From positions 1,200,001-1,264,000 of the forward strand of contig JAUTXW010001615.1 of the NCBI GenBank assembly GCA_030620095.1: a DNA stretch of 64,000 nt. The letters are read 5' to 3'. The DNA is from Kuschelorhynchus macadamiae. Its lineage: Eukaryota > Arthropoda > Insecta > Coleoptera > Curculionidae. Both the position numbers and the translations under genes were made by a program. A model generated the notes under the pieces. It did not search any database. It was not told where the DNA came from and saw only the letters and a list, made by a program, of their open reading frames with translations. Shown in pieces: positions 1-10,645 of the stretch; the stretch's first letter is position 1; each line of letters begins with the position of its first letter.

Positions 1-215
1 TACGCCAAAAACAAGGTTTCTGAGACTGCAGTAGCCGTCTTGCTTTGGCACCAATTCTTAAAGGATTTATATGCTGCTTCATACCTTTTTTTCGACTTTT
101 CCGGTAATAGAGATAAACAAGCAATATTCGCTGATTCTTCTGTCTGAAACATCCATTTTGTCCACACAGAATCAAATAATTTGACTTCTTCAAACTTTTT
201 GCTATGAATTGCTAA
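1..215 (-). pseudogene. Crypton tyrosine recombinase, N-terminal fragment cut by window edge
   Basis: Read on the minus strand, this encodes LLPEKSKK, then after a one-base frame slip RYEAAYKSFKNWC and ETLFLAY, ending at base 1. This is the pattern of the N-terminal SAM-like DNA-binding domain of insect Crypton recombinases (LPEKS..RY...Y..F..WC), which is also visible at 17.6 kb and 57.96 kb in this window. The catalytic domain would lie to the left of the window. Seen: motif string and frameshift in an A-run near position 105. Inferred: a decayed copy, since the frame is broken. I could not place its start; an open stretch reaches back to about position 215. Confidence 0.65.
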
Positions 216-540
216 CTTGACGTTGTTGATAACATAAAAACTGTTTATGTTGCTTTGGCAACGGATCACGGCTGCCTTCATAATTTAATGAGAATGCCAT
301 CGAATGTAATGATAATGAAAATATATCCAGCATTTTCTTGTAAGCATACAATACAGGGAGGGGGGAAAATGTTATATACTATATGGAATGTAAGTACATT
401 AACCAGTCTCGAACTTTTTGCCAGCCCTCGCTATCGCTCTGGCGCAAACTCGTCCTCAACTGGTAAATATTTCTTACATCCTTTATAGTATAAATAACTA
501 TATTTATTTGAGAAATATCAGCCAATATGCCTGTTAGATA
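216..540. other. no gene recognised
   Basis: A 77-codon open frame lies here, but it has no recognisable motif and AT-rich composition typical of chance frames. Nothing else is supported. Confidence 0.5.
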
Positions 541-783
541 TTGCTCTGTAGATGGTTGTATAAAATATGTTTTATTAATTCTATCGTTTCGTTTGTCGGT
601 CTGTCTGTCTGTCTATTAGTGCGCGACATAGCTTAAATATTACTACTACTACGATTGACTCCAAATTTTGACCAAAAATTAAGGGTCATATGAGGATGAC
701 CTAGTATTATGTTAAAAAAAATTATAAGGGTGGTGTATTATTTGGGGTTAAGAACCAGTAAAAAAAGCAAGTCTTCTTTAAGT

Positions 784-822
784 TGTCGACATTTCCCAAC
801 TCTATTTTTGCATCCTCAGAAC
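784..822 (-). ncRNA. degenerate hammerhead-like motif
   Basis: Minus strand shows CTGAGGA, a stem-loop region, then GGAAATGTCGACA in place of GAAACGTC. The conserved spacing is kept but stem II and the 3' core are damaged, so this copy is unlikely to be active. See the intact unit at 42.3 kb. Confidence 0.4.
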
Positions 823-995
823 ACATAGATTGTATATCCTGCATGAAACTCATATTATCAGCCTTTACCTACTCCGTTGGCTTGCAGATATTTCCCAGTG
901 TCTAAATGGTTTTCGTTAACGATCCTCTTGTTATGTTAGACTGGTGTATTATTTGGGGCTGGGATCCAGTAAAAAAACAATAGACTTTTCTAATC

Positions 996-1035
996 TGTCG
1001 ACGTTTCGCTATTTTATTGTTGCATCCTCAGGACA
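996..1035 (-). ncRNA. hammerhead-like ribozyme motif in 215-bp unit
   Basis: Minus strand reads TGTC, CTGAGGA, a GCAAC-containing arm, an A-rich loop, then GCGAAACGTCGACA. The flanking TGTC/GACA can pair as stem I. Stem II has two mismatches. The core pattern matches the minimal type I hammerheads known from Penelope-like elements and animal retrozymes. Confidence 0.5.
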
Positions 1036-1649
1036 CACATATACATTTTATATCCCGCACGAAACCCATATTACCAGTCTTTATCTACTACGTTGGTCCG
1101 CAGTTATTTCCCAGATATTAAGTTTCTAAATGGTTTTCGTTAACGGTCTTCTTGATGTTATCTTAAAGTGGTGTATTATTTGGGGTTAGGAAATATCTAC
1201 GGACTAACGGAGTGCGTAAAGACTGATACCATCGATTTCAGTTTAAGATAGCGAAACGAAATGACGGCGAAATAATATTTTTAAAAAATCATCGAAAAAA
1301 AAAATTGTTCAGTTGACTTTTGCAGAAAAATTAAATGTGCAAATGGGATAAACTAGTACGGATTCAACATGACGTGACAAAATGAGGGTATATGAAAACT
1401 AATTGTTGAATTTATTTTAAATTATGCCCAAAAGTCAAATGTGATACAATTAGAAAGAAAATGGTAAAATATTGGTAGGATTCCAAGATCATGAAACAAA
1501 ATGCCGCCCAATAACAAGAAAAGTATATTTAATACTTATATACTGTGACTATGTACTGAAGTAAACTGAGTCACACTTTACTATTCCGAACAAATGAAAA
1601 AAATCATAGGAAAGAAGTTCCGGGTAAAGGAAATTTACCGATTTTTTTT

Positions 1650-2590
1650 ATTTATATAATAAAAATATTGTATTCTTAAATTCGACTAGCAGAAACCAGT
1701 AACAATTTAATAGTAAATCTACTATATTTAAACAACATTTAAAACTGTAATTGTAAAATACTAAACGAGTCCGTCAACAAAATTCAACTCAATATTTTTG
1801 TCTAAAGTTATTATTTATACTTTTGAAATTCCCTGGTAGAAAAAAATTCGTAGCGCGAAACAGCTCGGTAACAGGAGCCAGTGTCGATCGGGTTTGAAAC
1901 TAGGCGGCTCGCCTTTTATCTGCGGTTTTCTTTGCTATCGGTTTCCATGTATGATGCAGACTGAAGCCCGTATCTCTATCAAAACTGTTAGGATGCCTAA
2001 AAATTTCAATAGATTCTCTTATTTTGCGTCCATTAAGCTGTTCTTTCCTTTCAGGCTGAATTTGTCAATATTTTATTAAGCAGCTATTTTGTTCCGCCAT
2101 CTTGATTGATACCAAAATTTTACTAGTTTATTTCTGGACAATACTAAAATACATTTACAAGAGGGAAGTAAAAAAGAAGTTGTTAACTAAACTGCTTCTC
2201 ATAAAAAGTGAATCATTAGCTTTTTTGGAGTTAATTTGTTTCGCTAAATAAATAATTGTTCGCTGAAGGTAGCAGGATAACTTGCTTCACTGGAGAAAAT
2301 TATTATGTGAACTATGAAAAGATCTTTTGTACTTATTCAATTCCTTATGTAAGTGGTCCATGAGAACTTAAAAAAATACACATGCATATAATAACAGTTT
2401 ATCTACCTTCTACTTTTCTTCATTTCATTTGTTTGGTTTTTGGGTTAATTTTGTTCCCATATATAATTCTACCGAGTGACCCTAAAAACTCGGTTATTTA
2501 TACTAATATTCTAAATACTAAACGCTAAGGAAATGATCAACGTAACGCAAAGAGTAAGTTTAGTCGACCAGTATATATACCCTTCAGTTC
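1650..2590. other. no gene; spacer between two inverted C ends
   Basis: AT-rich, with only short chance frames (for example at 1894-2079). It lies between end A of copy I (minus orientation) and an inverted end A starting at about 2590. Nothing coding is seen. Confidence 0.5.
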
Positions 2591-2870
2591 TCCAGCTAGG
2601 TAGGTCACGGACAGACACACTGACAGATAGACAGAATTGAAAAAATCGATAAATTTCCTTTACCCGAAACTTCCTTCGTTATGGATATTTCCTTTTATTA
2701 GGAATAGTGAAGTGTGACCCAATTTAGTTCAGCCATATTCATTTGGAAAAACAAATATACTGTCTTTTCAAATATTTTTATTGGACGCCCTTTTGATCCA
2801 ACGTATTGGATCCCTACCAATATTTTACCAGTATCTACCTATGCCACACTTGATTTCTAGACATAATATA
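2590..2870 (+). repeat. composite repeat C, isolated end A, inverted to copy I
   Basis: Contains a short GACA/GACAGATAGACAG microsatellite (about 2608-2636), the hairpin at 2648-2667, then the GTGAAGTGTGACCCAATTTA motif shared with 38.70 kb and, inverted, with 1.57 kb. The similarity runs to about 2860. With copy I it forms a pair of inverted ends about 1 kb apart. Confidence 0.6.
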
Positions 2871-3049
2871 GATGACGCTAGAGTAATCGAGTCGCGTGTA
2901 AAGTAGCTCCCGAAAATTTGCGAAATATCTGAGAAGTGAAGCTATATAATATAGTAAATGTTAAAAATAAAGTTTTGTGTCGGTGTTGCCCAGTGAAAGG
3001 TTAAGTTTCCTTTTTTGTCCAAACAAAAAGAAGTTCTAAAAATCAAGAA

Positions 3050-3720
3050 AATGGTTTCACACGTACTGACCTTGAGGAGATTAAAAGGGTCATCATTACT
3101 GAGGTTCGCGCTATTTTCTTGGAGAAAATTAAGAGTGAACTGGTGGAGGCTATTTCTCTGGCAGTCGAGGAAAAATTTGAGACGAAATTAGGGGAAGTTC
3201 AAACTGACTTCTCGAAAACAAAATCTGAATTAGTCTCATTAAAAAAAGAAAATCAAGATCTTAAAAAGATTATAGAGGCTAGTGAACAACATTCAAGAGG
3301 TCGGAACCTGCGCATTTTCGGCATGAAGGTCGAAGATAATGAAAACCTTTCTCAGTCTGTGTTCGATTTATTTACCAAAACCATGAATGTCGGTACGTTA
3401 AATTCAACCGACATAAAAAAGTGCTATCGAGTTTCATGAAAAAAACAACAGTCTGACAAGCCACCGGCGATTCTTGTCGAATTTGTGGATGTCAACCAAC
3501 GTTCTCAAGTACTAATGCATCGAAAATGTCTAAAAAACTCAAACATATCAGTCAAAGAGGATCTCACGCAATTCCGGTTGAAATTGTTACGGGCGGCAGT
3601 TATTAATTAAGTTTTCTGCTAGAAGTGCCTGGTGTCGCCACGGAAACGTGTATGTAAAAGGTGAAGGGGTGGTACATCGCATAGAAAGTGCAAGTGATAC
3701 TCACGGTTTGAAACTGTAAA
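3050..3720 (+). pseudogene. LINE ORF1 protein (coiled coil plus RRM-like), decayed
   Basis: The open part 3119-3439 encodes a charged coiled-coil region (repeated KSEL/KKEN heptad-like segments), then RGRNLRIFGMKVED, which resembles the start of the RRM-like domain of L1-type ORF1 proteins. Reading upstream is open from about 3050. Downstream, after a TGA at 3438, the same frame continues as ILVEFVDV, SNISVKEDLT and, after another stop and frame change, GNVYVKGEGVVHRI, the usual end of this family. Role: RNA-binding chaperone of the retrotransposon RNP. Seen: at least two stops and a frame change. It precedes endonuclease and RT remains on the same strand, so ORF1 and ORF2 belong to one LINE. 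Confidence 0.7.
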
Positions 3721-3799
3721 TAGGTACATTGATAATTATTATTATAATTCTGTCTATTTTTCTCCTTTTCGCGATGTATTTCGTACGTGAACCCTGTAC

Positions 3800-3832
3800 A
3801 TGTATATGTGTGTGTGTATATGTATGTATGTA

Positions 3833-3886
<54 letters not shown>
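3800..3886. repeat. (TG)n/(TA)n/(TATG)n microsatellite
   Basis: Runs of TG, then an uninterrupted TA tract of about 40 bases (3836-3876), then TATG repeats. It lies between the ORF1 and ORF2 remains of the LINE. Confidence 0.9.
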
Positions 3887-4570
3887 AAACTTACATACTG
3901 TCTATTTATTTTGTTTTATTTGGAGACAATTATATATAAGAATGGTTATATATAATGAATTTATGTTTGGTTTATCTCTATTTATATTTTGAGCATACTA
4001 ATTTTAAGCTTCTTGTATAATTCCCTTAGCCGTTGTCATGCCACAAACTTGGTATAAAATGTATTAAGTATATTTTTTTTTGCAAATATATGTCATAATA
4101 ACTCAACTGAATGTACAAATTTACTTTTAATTTACAATTAATTTTTTTCTTTCTTCTTTCCTCGATTCATATTTTTGTAGATGAAATCTGTTTACGGGTT
4201 ATACGTACTTTTTTTGTATACTGATTCTATATGATTAAAGCAGGTGCAAAACGCAAAGGTTCATTTGTTTTCTCTATTTTTGCCTTTTTGGGCTGTAGTT
4301 ATTTTATAGATGTCAGCATCACTTATTAGTTTGCTTAGGATAACCTTTTTGTCTTCATTTAATTGGTTTATTAGTCACAAAATTTATACACAGGCCTCAC
4401 TTTGGATTACAATTTTTTAATTATTATTTTTTATCTGGTTGCTACACTTATTAACCGCGGAACTCACAAACCTTATTTTTTGCCTACCTTAAAAGGCATT
4501 GTTAATTAAAAGCAGTTTTTTATTTTTCTTTTGTTACACTTACCTCCTCCCATACTAACCCTTCTTTCTT
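3887..4570. other. spacer between LINE ORF1 and ORF2, no gene
   Basis: AT-rich and stop-rich in all frames. Either the LINE's own inter-ORF spacer or inserted sequence. No motif recognised. Confidence 0.5.
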
Positions 4571-4576
4571 TCCTCT

Positions 4577-5940
4577 ATGGTATACTGTGGACATATTAAT
4601 GCTAGATCACGTTTAAATAATTTTAATGATTTTAAAACACATTTGCAGGATAATAGTTATGATATACGGAAATAAATGATATTATCTTGAAAATTGAGAA
4701 TTATCTCATGGTACGACAAGACCGGCCTATGAGAAGGGGTGGTGGTGGAGTTGCGATGTCTCTAAATTTTAAAATTATTCTTAGTGAAACTCGAGAATTT
4801 ATTGAGTATATATGAAAATAAATTAGAATCCAAGGAAAAAAGTTATTGATAGGTAATATATACCGCCCCCCCAACTCTGATGTAAACATTTTCTGTTCTT
4901 ATTTCGAAAACAAGTTCACAGATTTTTTTGCTGACTCTGATTTTATGCTAATTTTAGGCGGTTTCAACATAAATATGCTCGATTTCCGATGTCCATTTTT
5001 TTGGAAACCAATAAAATACTTCCCAGGAAGCAATCTGGATTTCGAGCGAGCCACGGTTGTCCGAGTGCACTCTCAATTGCCACCGACGATAATTTTAGGG
5101 CTATGGATACAGCAAAGCTTGTGTTTTGGTTTTACTTGATTTTACCAAGGCGTTTAACGTAGTAAATCATGAAATTTTGATCTCCATTTTGCGGTACGTG
5201 GGTTTTAGTGGAAGTGCAGAAAGTTTTGTCTTATCTTTTTTGACACATAGAATGCAGCAAGTTGTTGTTACATGTTACATAGAAATGAAAAATTGGATAT
5301 TCTACATTTAAAATGTTATATTCCTATAGAAATTATCTTAGTTGCGAAACAAAAAAAATGCTCTGCGAATCTCTTGTCTTGTCACCATTAAACTTTTGTG
5401 ATAGTATTTATGGACCCTGTTTAAATGCCTTAGACGTAAAAAGAATTCAAACGTTACAAAATTCTTGCTTAAGACTAATATTTGGAATTCGCCGAAGACA
5501 ACATATATCACATAAACTTAAAACCATAAAATGGCTAAACATGTACAATAGACGCATTTTATATTCGACTTGCTTTTACTATAAAATTTTAAAATATAAA
5601 TCTCTTCCTTACATTTTAGATCGTGTTGTTTATCGAACGGATGTACACAACTTAAATATCCGTAGGAAGAACATATTGACAATACCAACACATAATATAA
5701 AGTTATTTAAACGTTCTTTTTCATACAATATTGCTTTATGTGTCAATAAATTTGAAATTACTGATTTTTCACTTGCGTTTCCTTTATTCCCTTTTCCTCT
5801 TCAATTTAATATTTTTAACATTATTTTTCTTATCTAGCCTTTCTACCTCATTATGTAAACCTCATATCTTTAAGTGTAGCAATCAACTCCTATTCGACCA
5901 GATTTGCATTGACTATAACAGCACCTAATATGAGCATTTT
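4577..5940 (+). pseudogene. LINE ORF2 (endonuclease + reverse transcriptase), internally deleted
   Basis: An ATG at 4577 opens VYCGHINARS, the start of an APE-type endonuclease. Later, RQDRPMRRGGGVA (about 4710-4755), LLIGNIYRPPNSD and LILGGFNINM (4840-4980) are endonuclease motifs. From about 5020 RT finger residues (QSGFRASHGCPSALS) appear in one frame, then LVLLDFTKAFNVVNHEI (about 5125-5175), RT motif A with its aspartate, in another. The catalytic FADD block is absent. From 5313 to 5837 the C-terminal region is open for 174 codons (LQNSCLRLIFGI, YNRRILYSTCFYYKILK). Role: target-primed reverse transcription. Stops, frame changes and a large deletion make it inactive. The clade is probably jockey/CR1/I-like. 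Confidence 0.75.
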
Positions 5941-6045
5941 TTATTTTGTTCGTATGGGAGGCTGAAAACAAGCCATTTAACCCTCTTTAAAATTAATGAT
6001 TTTTTCTTACTGCTACAGTGTACATCCTTATTTGGGTTAATAAAC

Positions 6046-6075
6046 GTTTAATTATTATTATTATTATTATATATA
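6046..6075 (+). repeat. (TTA)n tail at LINE 3' end
   Basis: A run of ATT/TTA triplets follows the ORF2 remains after about 120 bases of 3' sequence. Several LINE clades end in short microsatellites instead of poly(A), so this probably marks the 3' terminus of the element that begins near 3.05 kb. Confidence 0.7.
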
Positions 6076-7311
6076 TAATTGAAAACAAATTCAATAACTA
6101 GTTTTTACATTGGCACACTCCGCGATTTTGTTATATTCTTATATTCATAACAAAATGTTACTCATGTTTATCAAAATGAGAGCTGCATTTCAAAACTCAA
6201 AAGGCAGATTTTTCGTATTAGTGGTATGTGACTGGATACTTGGCAGCTAAAAATTGAAAATATTGCGTTTGATTGTTTATTATTGCAAACAGAGTTTTTA
6301 TATCTTGATACAATTTTTATGTATTTTTGTGCATGTATGCATGTATGTATGTATTGCATCATTTAATATCCAAAACGGTAAAAATGTATCATTTTTACGA
6401 GTAAAATGTAATAATTTAGAAGAAAACTGAAATGGCGTAACAACGAGCAGTAGTGAAACTTCAAGTTAAAGGTTCAATGTCAACGAGAGCCAAGGCAAGA
6501 ATCGTTTGATGTTTTGTCGGGTGTCATCTCTTTATAATACCTACTCTTTGCTTTAGTGTTATGAACAGTACTACTCTTCATTAAAGATTCAATGTATTTT
6601 AGTAATATTTTTCCAAACTAAAATTCACATTGCTACCTAATTTATGAATAGAATAGAGCAGAAACTGAATTAAAGTTAATTAGAACTGATTAATAACATC
6701 AAAATGTCCTTGCCATAAATTGGCATGATTTCAAATCTGTAACACCTTATATTTTGTTATCTTGCATAATAGGCGTGAAAGTTTTTAGGAGAGTTAATCA
6801 CAGGACAGGTTCAGTTGATTGTAATCAATCACCCGAAATAATTTATTTAATATCTAGAATGTATCTGATTAGAAACAAGTCTCAAGAGGAAATCTTTAGA
6901 GGCGAATGATCTCAATCAATTTTGCCTAATATAACATATACGGGGTGCCCATAAAGTCTCTTGCACAAATCCGATTAGGATTCAGGTAATTGTTTTTAAC
7001 AAAAATATTACAAAATATGTAAAATTATTTATTAAACTGCCTTTCTTTGGCACTAGTACTAAGTATACAGGTTGATCCTTTTACCCGCTTTGACTTGTGT
7101 GGTAATTTACTAAAAAGAGATATTCTATTTTTGTGCCTATTGACGATTCTATAACTTGTGACATTACAATATAAATACCTTAATTCAATTTTAATTGAAT
7201 TAATAAGAGAAAGTTTAGCATCCACATTTTACCTTTTTCAAGGGATCTTTTATACGCAAACCTCCTTTACAACCTAAATGTTTGTCTAGATATGTCGATG
7301 ATACTTATGTA
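6076..7311. other. no gene recognised
   Basis: AT-rich, only chance short frames. A segment at 6940-6975 (GGGGTGCCCATAAAGTC) resembles the terminus of mariner-type elements, but no partner inverted repeat was found. Confidence 0.4.
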
Positions 7312-8081
7312 CCGGGTGGCCAACTAAGAATGGACGCCGGCCATAACTCGCTAACCGTTAATCATATAACTTGGGGGAAAAAAAATTATTAGCTAAATCG
7401 ACTAAGAGAAATCGCTGGAAAATATTTTGAAGTTCCGCATATGGCCGCTAGGGGGCGCAACTGTTATGGTCAATCAGAAAAAGGGCTGTTTCTTAAAAAA
7501 TATTCATGTAAAGGTACATTATAAATACTGCCATCGTAAAGAGTAGAAAAATTGTGATTTTTTTGTTAAGGATATTTTGCTCTATCTCGTAAAATGTAGT
7601 GGTGGGGGAAGGTCAAACATGTTTTTATTTAAATGTCAATAACTCCGTTATAAGTCAACGGAATTGAACAAACTAGGTCTCGTTTAAAAGAGCCCATCTT
7701 AACTAATAATCTGATGTAAAAAAAAATCCGATTTGATTTCGCCGTGGTAACTAGAGGGCGCTGATTGACATCACAACAATTATTACGCATTATTTTGAAA
7801 ATTTTAAATAGCACGCTATATCTCTTTTAACACAAATTAATAGAGGAGGAAATTCTCAATAAGTCAGTGCAAATTTCAGCTTCCTAACTTTTTTCAAACC
7901 GGAAATATAAATAAAACAAATATTAGGGCGCTGGGTACGCAACATCTCCCTAATCTGTATGGACATAGCCTACATCACAATAATTCAATAATAATACCAC
8001 AGATAATATTCAACGCAAATCGCTAAAAATTATACTAATGTTCTGAAATAACCACCAGGTGGCGCAGTAGGAGTCAATAAG
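7312..8081 (+). repeat. left terminal inverted repeat of the 7.3-10.5 kb element
   Basis: About 770 bp, matching the reverse complement of 9752-10521. Similarity fades past the shared GGCGCAGTAG near 8070. Unusually long for a mariner-type element, whose arms are typically tens of bases. Confidence 0.92.
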
Positions 8082-8167
8082 TGCAATATTAAATTTTCAT
8101 TATAATGGGAAATGAAAGCCATTTAAATGGAACGTGTGAAAGAAACGATAATAAAAATATAATTCAA

Positions 8168-9375
8168 TTAATGCCGCCCTAAATGTTCAAATTGTCGGCC
8201 ATCGTTTTCGATGCACTTATGCATCCTATCTCGCGTGGATAAAACTGCAGCCTCCAGTTCACCAACTGAAATAGTATTTATACAGTCTCTTATTCGCTGA
8301 ATCATATTTTCCCGTGTAGTGGGTCTGGTGGCAAAAACTAAATCTTTCACTCGACCCTATAAATAAAAATCTAAACACGTTAGGTCGGGTGACCTAGCTG
8401 GCCATGGAAGGGTGCCGCCTCGCCCTATCCATAGTGGCCAGGATAGTGGGCATCTAAAAATTCCCGAACGTTGACGGCGAAGTGCGCTGGACAACCATCG
8501 TGCTGGTATACCAATCGTTGTCGGACGTTCAGAGGTACGTCCTCCAACAAAATCGGCAATTCCTCCCTTAAAAATCTTAGATATCTCTCACCATTCAATG
8601 GATTATCGAAAAAAAATGGTCCGATAATTCGTCCGCCTAAAATCCCTGCCCAACAATTTACAGACCAACGGCCTTGGTGCTGGACTTCGCGCATCCAATG
8701 TGGATTTGTTCTGGACCAATAATGTGTATTGTGAAGATTGACACGTCCATCGCTCTGGAAGGTAGCCTCATCGGTCCACAATATTCGCCTCAGAAATTGC
8801 CGATCTTCCCTCATTACACCCAAAAGCCAGTGACAATGGTTTAGTCTGTGATCAAAATCTGCAGCAGTCAATTCCTGATGCAGCACTAAGTGATATGGAT
8901 GTAACCTAAAACAAGATGAAGATATTTAATTGATGTTCCAGGAAATTATTGGTTTTCTAGGCTTAAAGACCTATGTGACATCAGAATCACGTGACTTTTG
9001 TTAAAAAATATGTCCAGTTTATATTTGCAATGTCGTTGCTTACCTGTGCTCTTTGAGTATATTTTGAACAGTGGTTCGCGTTACTCCTAGGTCTAGCGCA
9101 ATAATTCGAGTACTTAGTTGAGGATTAAACTCGATATACGCTAGCACATTAATTACATTCTCTTCGGTGCGTCCTCTGCGTTGTCTGCGGTATACGGGAA
9201 TATGCACGTTTCCAGTGGTTCGCAAACGTTGGATCACTCGAAGAAAAACCTTTTTACTTGGGTGGCGTCTCTGCGGATATTCCTGCGCATATACTCTTGC
9301 AGCAACCGTAGCATTTCTCAAACATTCAAAATAAACACCTATCATGTCGAATAGTTCTTGATTTGTATAAATCAT
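8168..9375 (-). pseudogene. DUF4817 mariner-like transposase, two exons, frameshifted
   Basis: Exon 1 (9375-9044) starts MIYTNQELFDMIGVYFECLR and carries the DUF4817 helix-turn-helix head through NPQLSTRIIALDLGVTR and ILKEHR. A GTAAGC donor at 9043 and a TTTTAG acceptor ending at 8906 define a 138-bp intron; splicing restores the frame into LHPYHLVLHQEL (exon 2, 8905-8168). The catalytic core shows LWTDEATF (first D), YQHDGCPAHF (second D) and SPDLTCLDFY (third D, about 44 residues after the second). The protein ends EHLGRH. Defects: a one-base loss near 8427 at GHYG, and a TAG replacing the usual Trp after DFYL near 8356. Role: cut-and-paste transposition of the surrounding element. About 355 codons expected. 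The start was chosen at MIYTNQ because the family begins there; the open frame extends to 9411. Confidence 0.88.
8906..9043 (-). other. spliceosomal intron in transposase
   Basis: The donor CAG|GTAAGC and acceptor TTTTAG|GTTAC are both consensus, and joining them joins EHR to LHPYH in frame. The same donor (TACAG|GTAAGTG, 27205) and acceptor (TTTTCAG|GCTGC, 27684) positions occur in the related element at 26-31 kb, which supports the intron by conservation. Confidence 0.85.
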
Positions 9376-9751
9376 TTTGTTCTTAACACAACGCAACACG
9401 AACAATAACAAATCTTGAACAAGAAAAATACGAACTACAACAATAACATGAACAACAGCAACTAGAAAAACTCAAAAAACACGAAAATCTCGGACAAAAA
9501 CGCGAAATGATAGCAATACTATTTTTTTTGCTTGATGTAGCAGAAAATTGCTAAGGAATTATTATTTATCTATGTTTTTAGTTTATTGTTATTCTTGTGC
9601 ATAAATTGTCGATTTTAAGAAAGACGGAGATTTGCAACGGTCGAATATATTAGGATTTTTCTTATTTATTACCTTATAATATCTAACTTACTGAAAATAG
9701 AGTAAACTACAAAAAAATATAGAGAAAAGTAAAATTGCGAGTAAAACTATG

Positions 9752-10521
9752 CTTATTAACGTCTACTGCGCCACCTGGTGGTTATTTCAGAACATTAGTA
9801 TAATTTTTAGCGATTTGCGTTGAATATTATCTGTGGTATTATTACTGAATTATTGTGATGTAGGCTATGTCCATACAGATTAGGGAGATGTTGCGTACCC
9901 AGCGCCCTAATATTTGTTTTATTTATATTTCCGGTTTGAAAAAAGTTAGGAAGCTGAAATTTGCACTGACTTATTGAGAATTTCCTCCTCTATTAAATTG
10001 TGTTAAAAGAGATATAGCGTGCTATTTAAAATTTTCAAAATAATGCGTAATAATTGTTGTGATGTCAATCAGCGCCCTCTAGTTACCACGGCGAAATCAA
10101 ATCGGATTTTTTTTTACATCAGATTATTAGTTAAGATGGGCTCTTTTAAACGAGACCTAGTTTGTTCAATTCCGTTGACTTATAACGGAGTTATTGACAT
10201 TTAAATAAAAACATGTTTGACCTTCCCCCACCACTACATTTTACGAGATAGAGCAAAATATCCTTAACAAAAAAATCACAATTTTTCTACTCTTTACGAT
10301 GGCAGTATTTATAATATACCTTTACATGAATATTTTTTAAGAAACAGCCCTTTTTCTGATTGACCATAACAGTTGCGCCCCCTAGCGGCCATATGCGGAA
10401 CTTCAAAATATTTTCCAGCGATTTCTCTTAGTCGATTTAGCTAATAATTTTTTTTCCCCCAAGTTATATGATTAACGGTTAGCGAGTTATGGCCGGCGTC
10501 CATTCTTAGTTGGCCACCCCG
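9752..10521 (-). repeat. right terminal inverted repeat of the 7.3-10.5 kb element
   Basis: Reverse-complement partner of 7312-8081, see there. Confidence 0.92.
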
Positions 10522-10645
10522 TACAGGGTTATTGGTTATAAATGTCACCTCACTCTAACATCTTTATTTTCAAAGATACAAAGCTTATTCTTTTACTGAA
10601 TTATAGGGAATCGTTTAAGTTTTTATATTGACAATATAAATATGA

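Larger units (their letters stand above)
540..1650 (-). repeat. composite repeat C, copy I (partial)
   Basis: Minus-strand copy of the composite repeat described at 38.65-44.88 kb. In element order it has end A with a hairpin (1621-1640), an AAACAAAATG-type motif near 1490, part-units of the 215-bp tandem array (about 1260 down to 720), then the GTCY block (the TGTCTGTC run near 590-615 on the plus strand) with the motif reading AAGGGTCATATGAGGATGACC next to it. Array units start at 732, 943 and 1170 (spacing 211 and 227 bp). The same order of parts in two distant copies argues that these are segments of one element. End B is missing. Confidence 0.7.
7312..10521 (-). mobile_element. DUF4817 mariner-like element with ~770-bp terminal inverted repeats
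   Basis: The left end reads CCGGGTGGCCAACTAAGAAT and the right end, reversed, CGGGGTGGCCAACTAAGAAT. Each is flanked by TA (7310-7311 and 10522-10523), the target duplication of the Tc1/mariner superfamily. The arms (7312-8081 and 9752-10521) are nearly identical over their whole length: a 61-codon chance frame in one arm and its inverted counterpart translate identically. Between the arms lies one minus-strand transposase gene. Total 3,210 bp. The near identity of the arms suggests recent insertion or arm homogenisation, although the transposase is broken by a frameshift and a stop. Confidence 0.92.

Noticed and set aside
6944..6975. Mariner-like terminus GGGGTGCCCATAAAGTC
   Set aside because: No inverted partner within several kb and no transposase in the intervening sequence.
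10019..10204. Identical 61-codon frames at 7629-7814 and 10019-10204 as a conserved small gene
   Set aside because: They are the same DNA in the two inverted arms of one transposon; identity reflects arm similarity rather than protein conservation.
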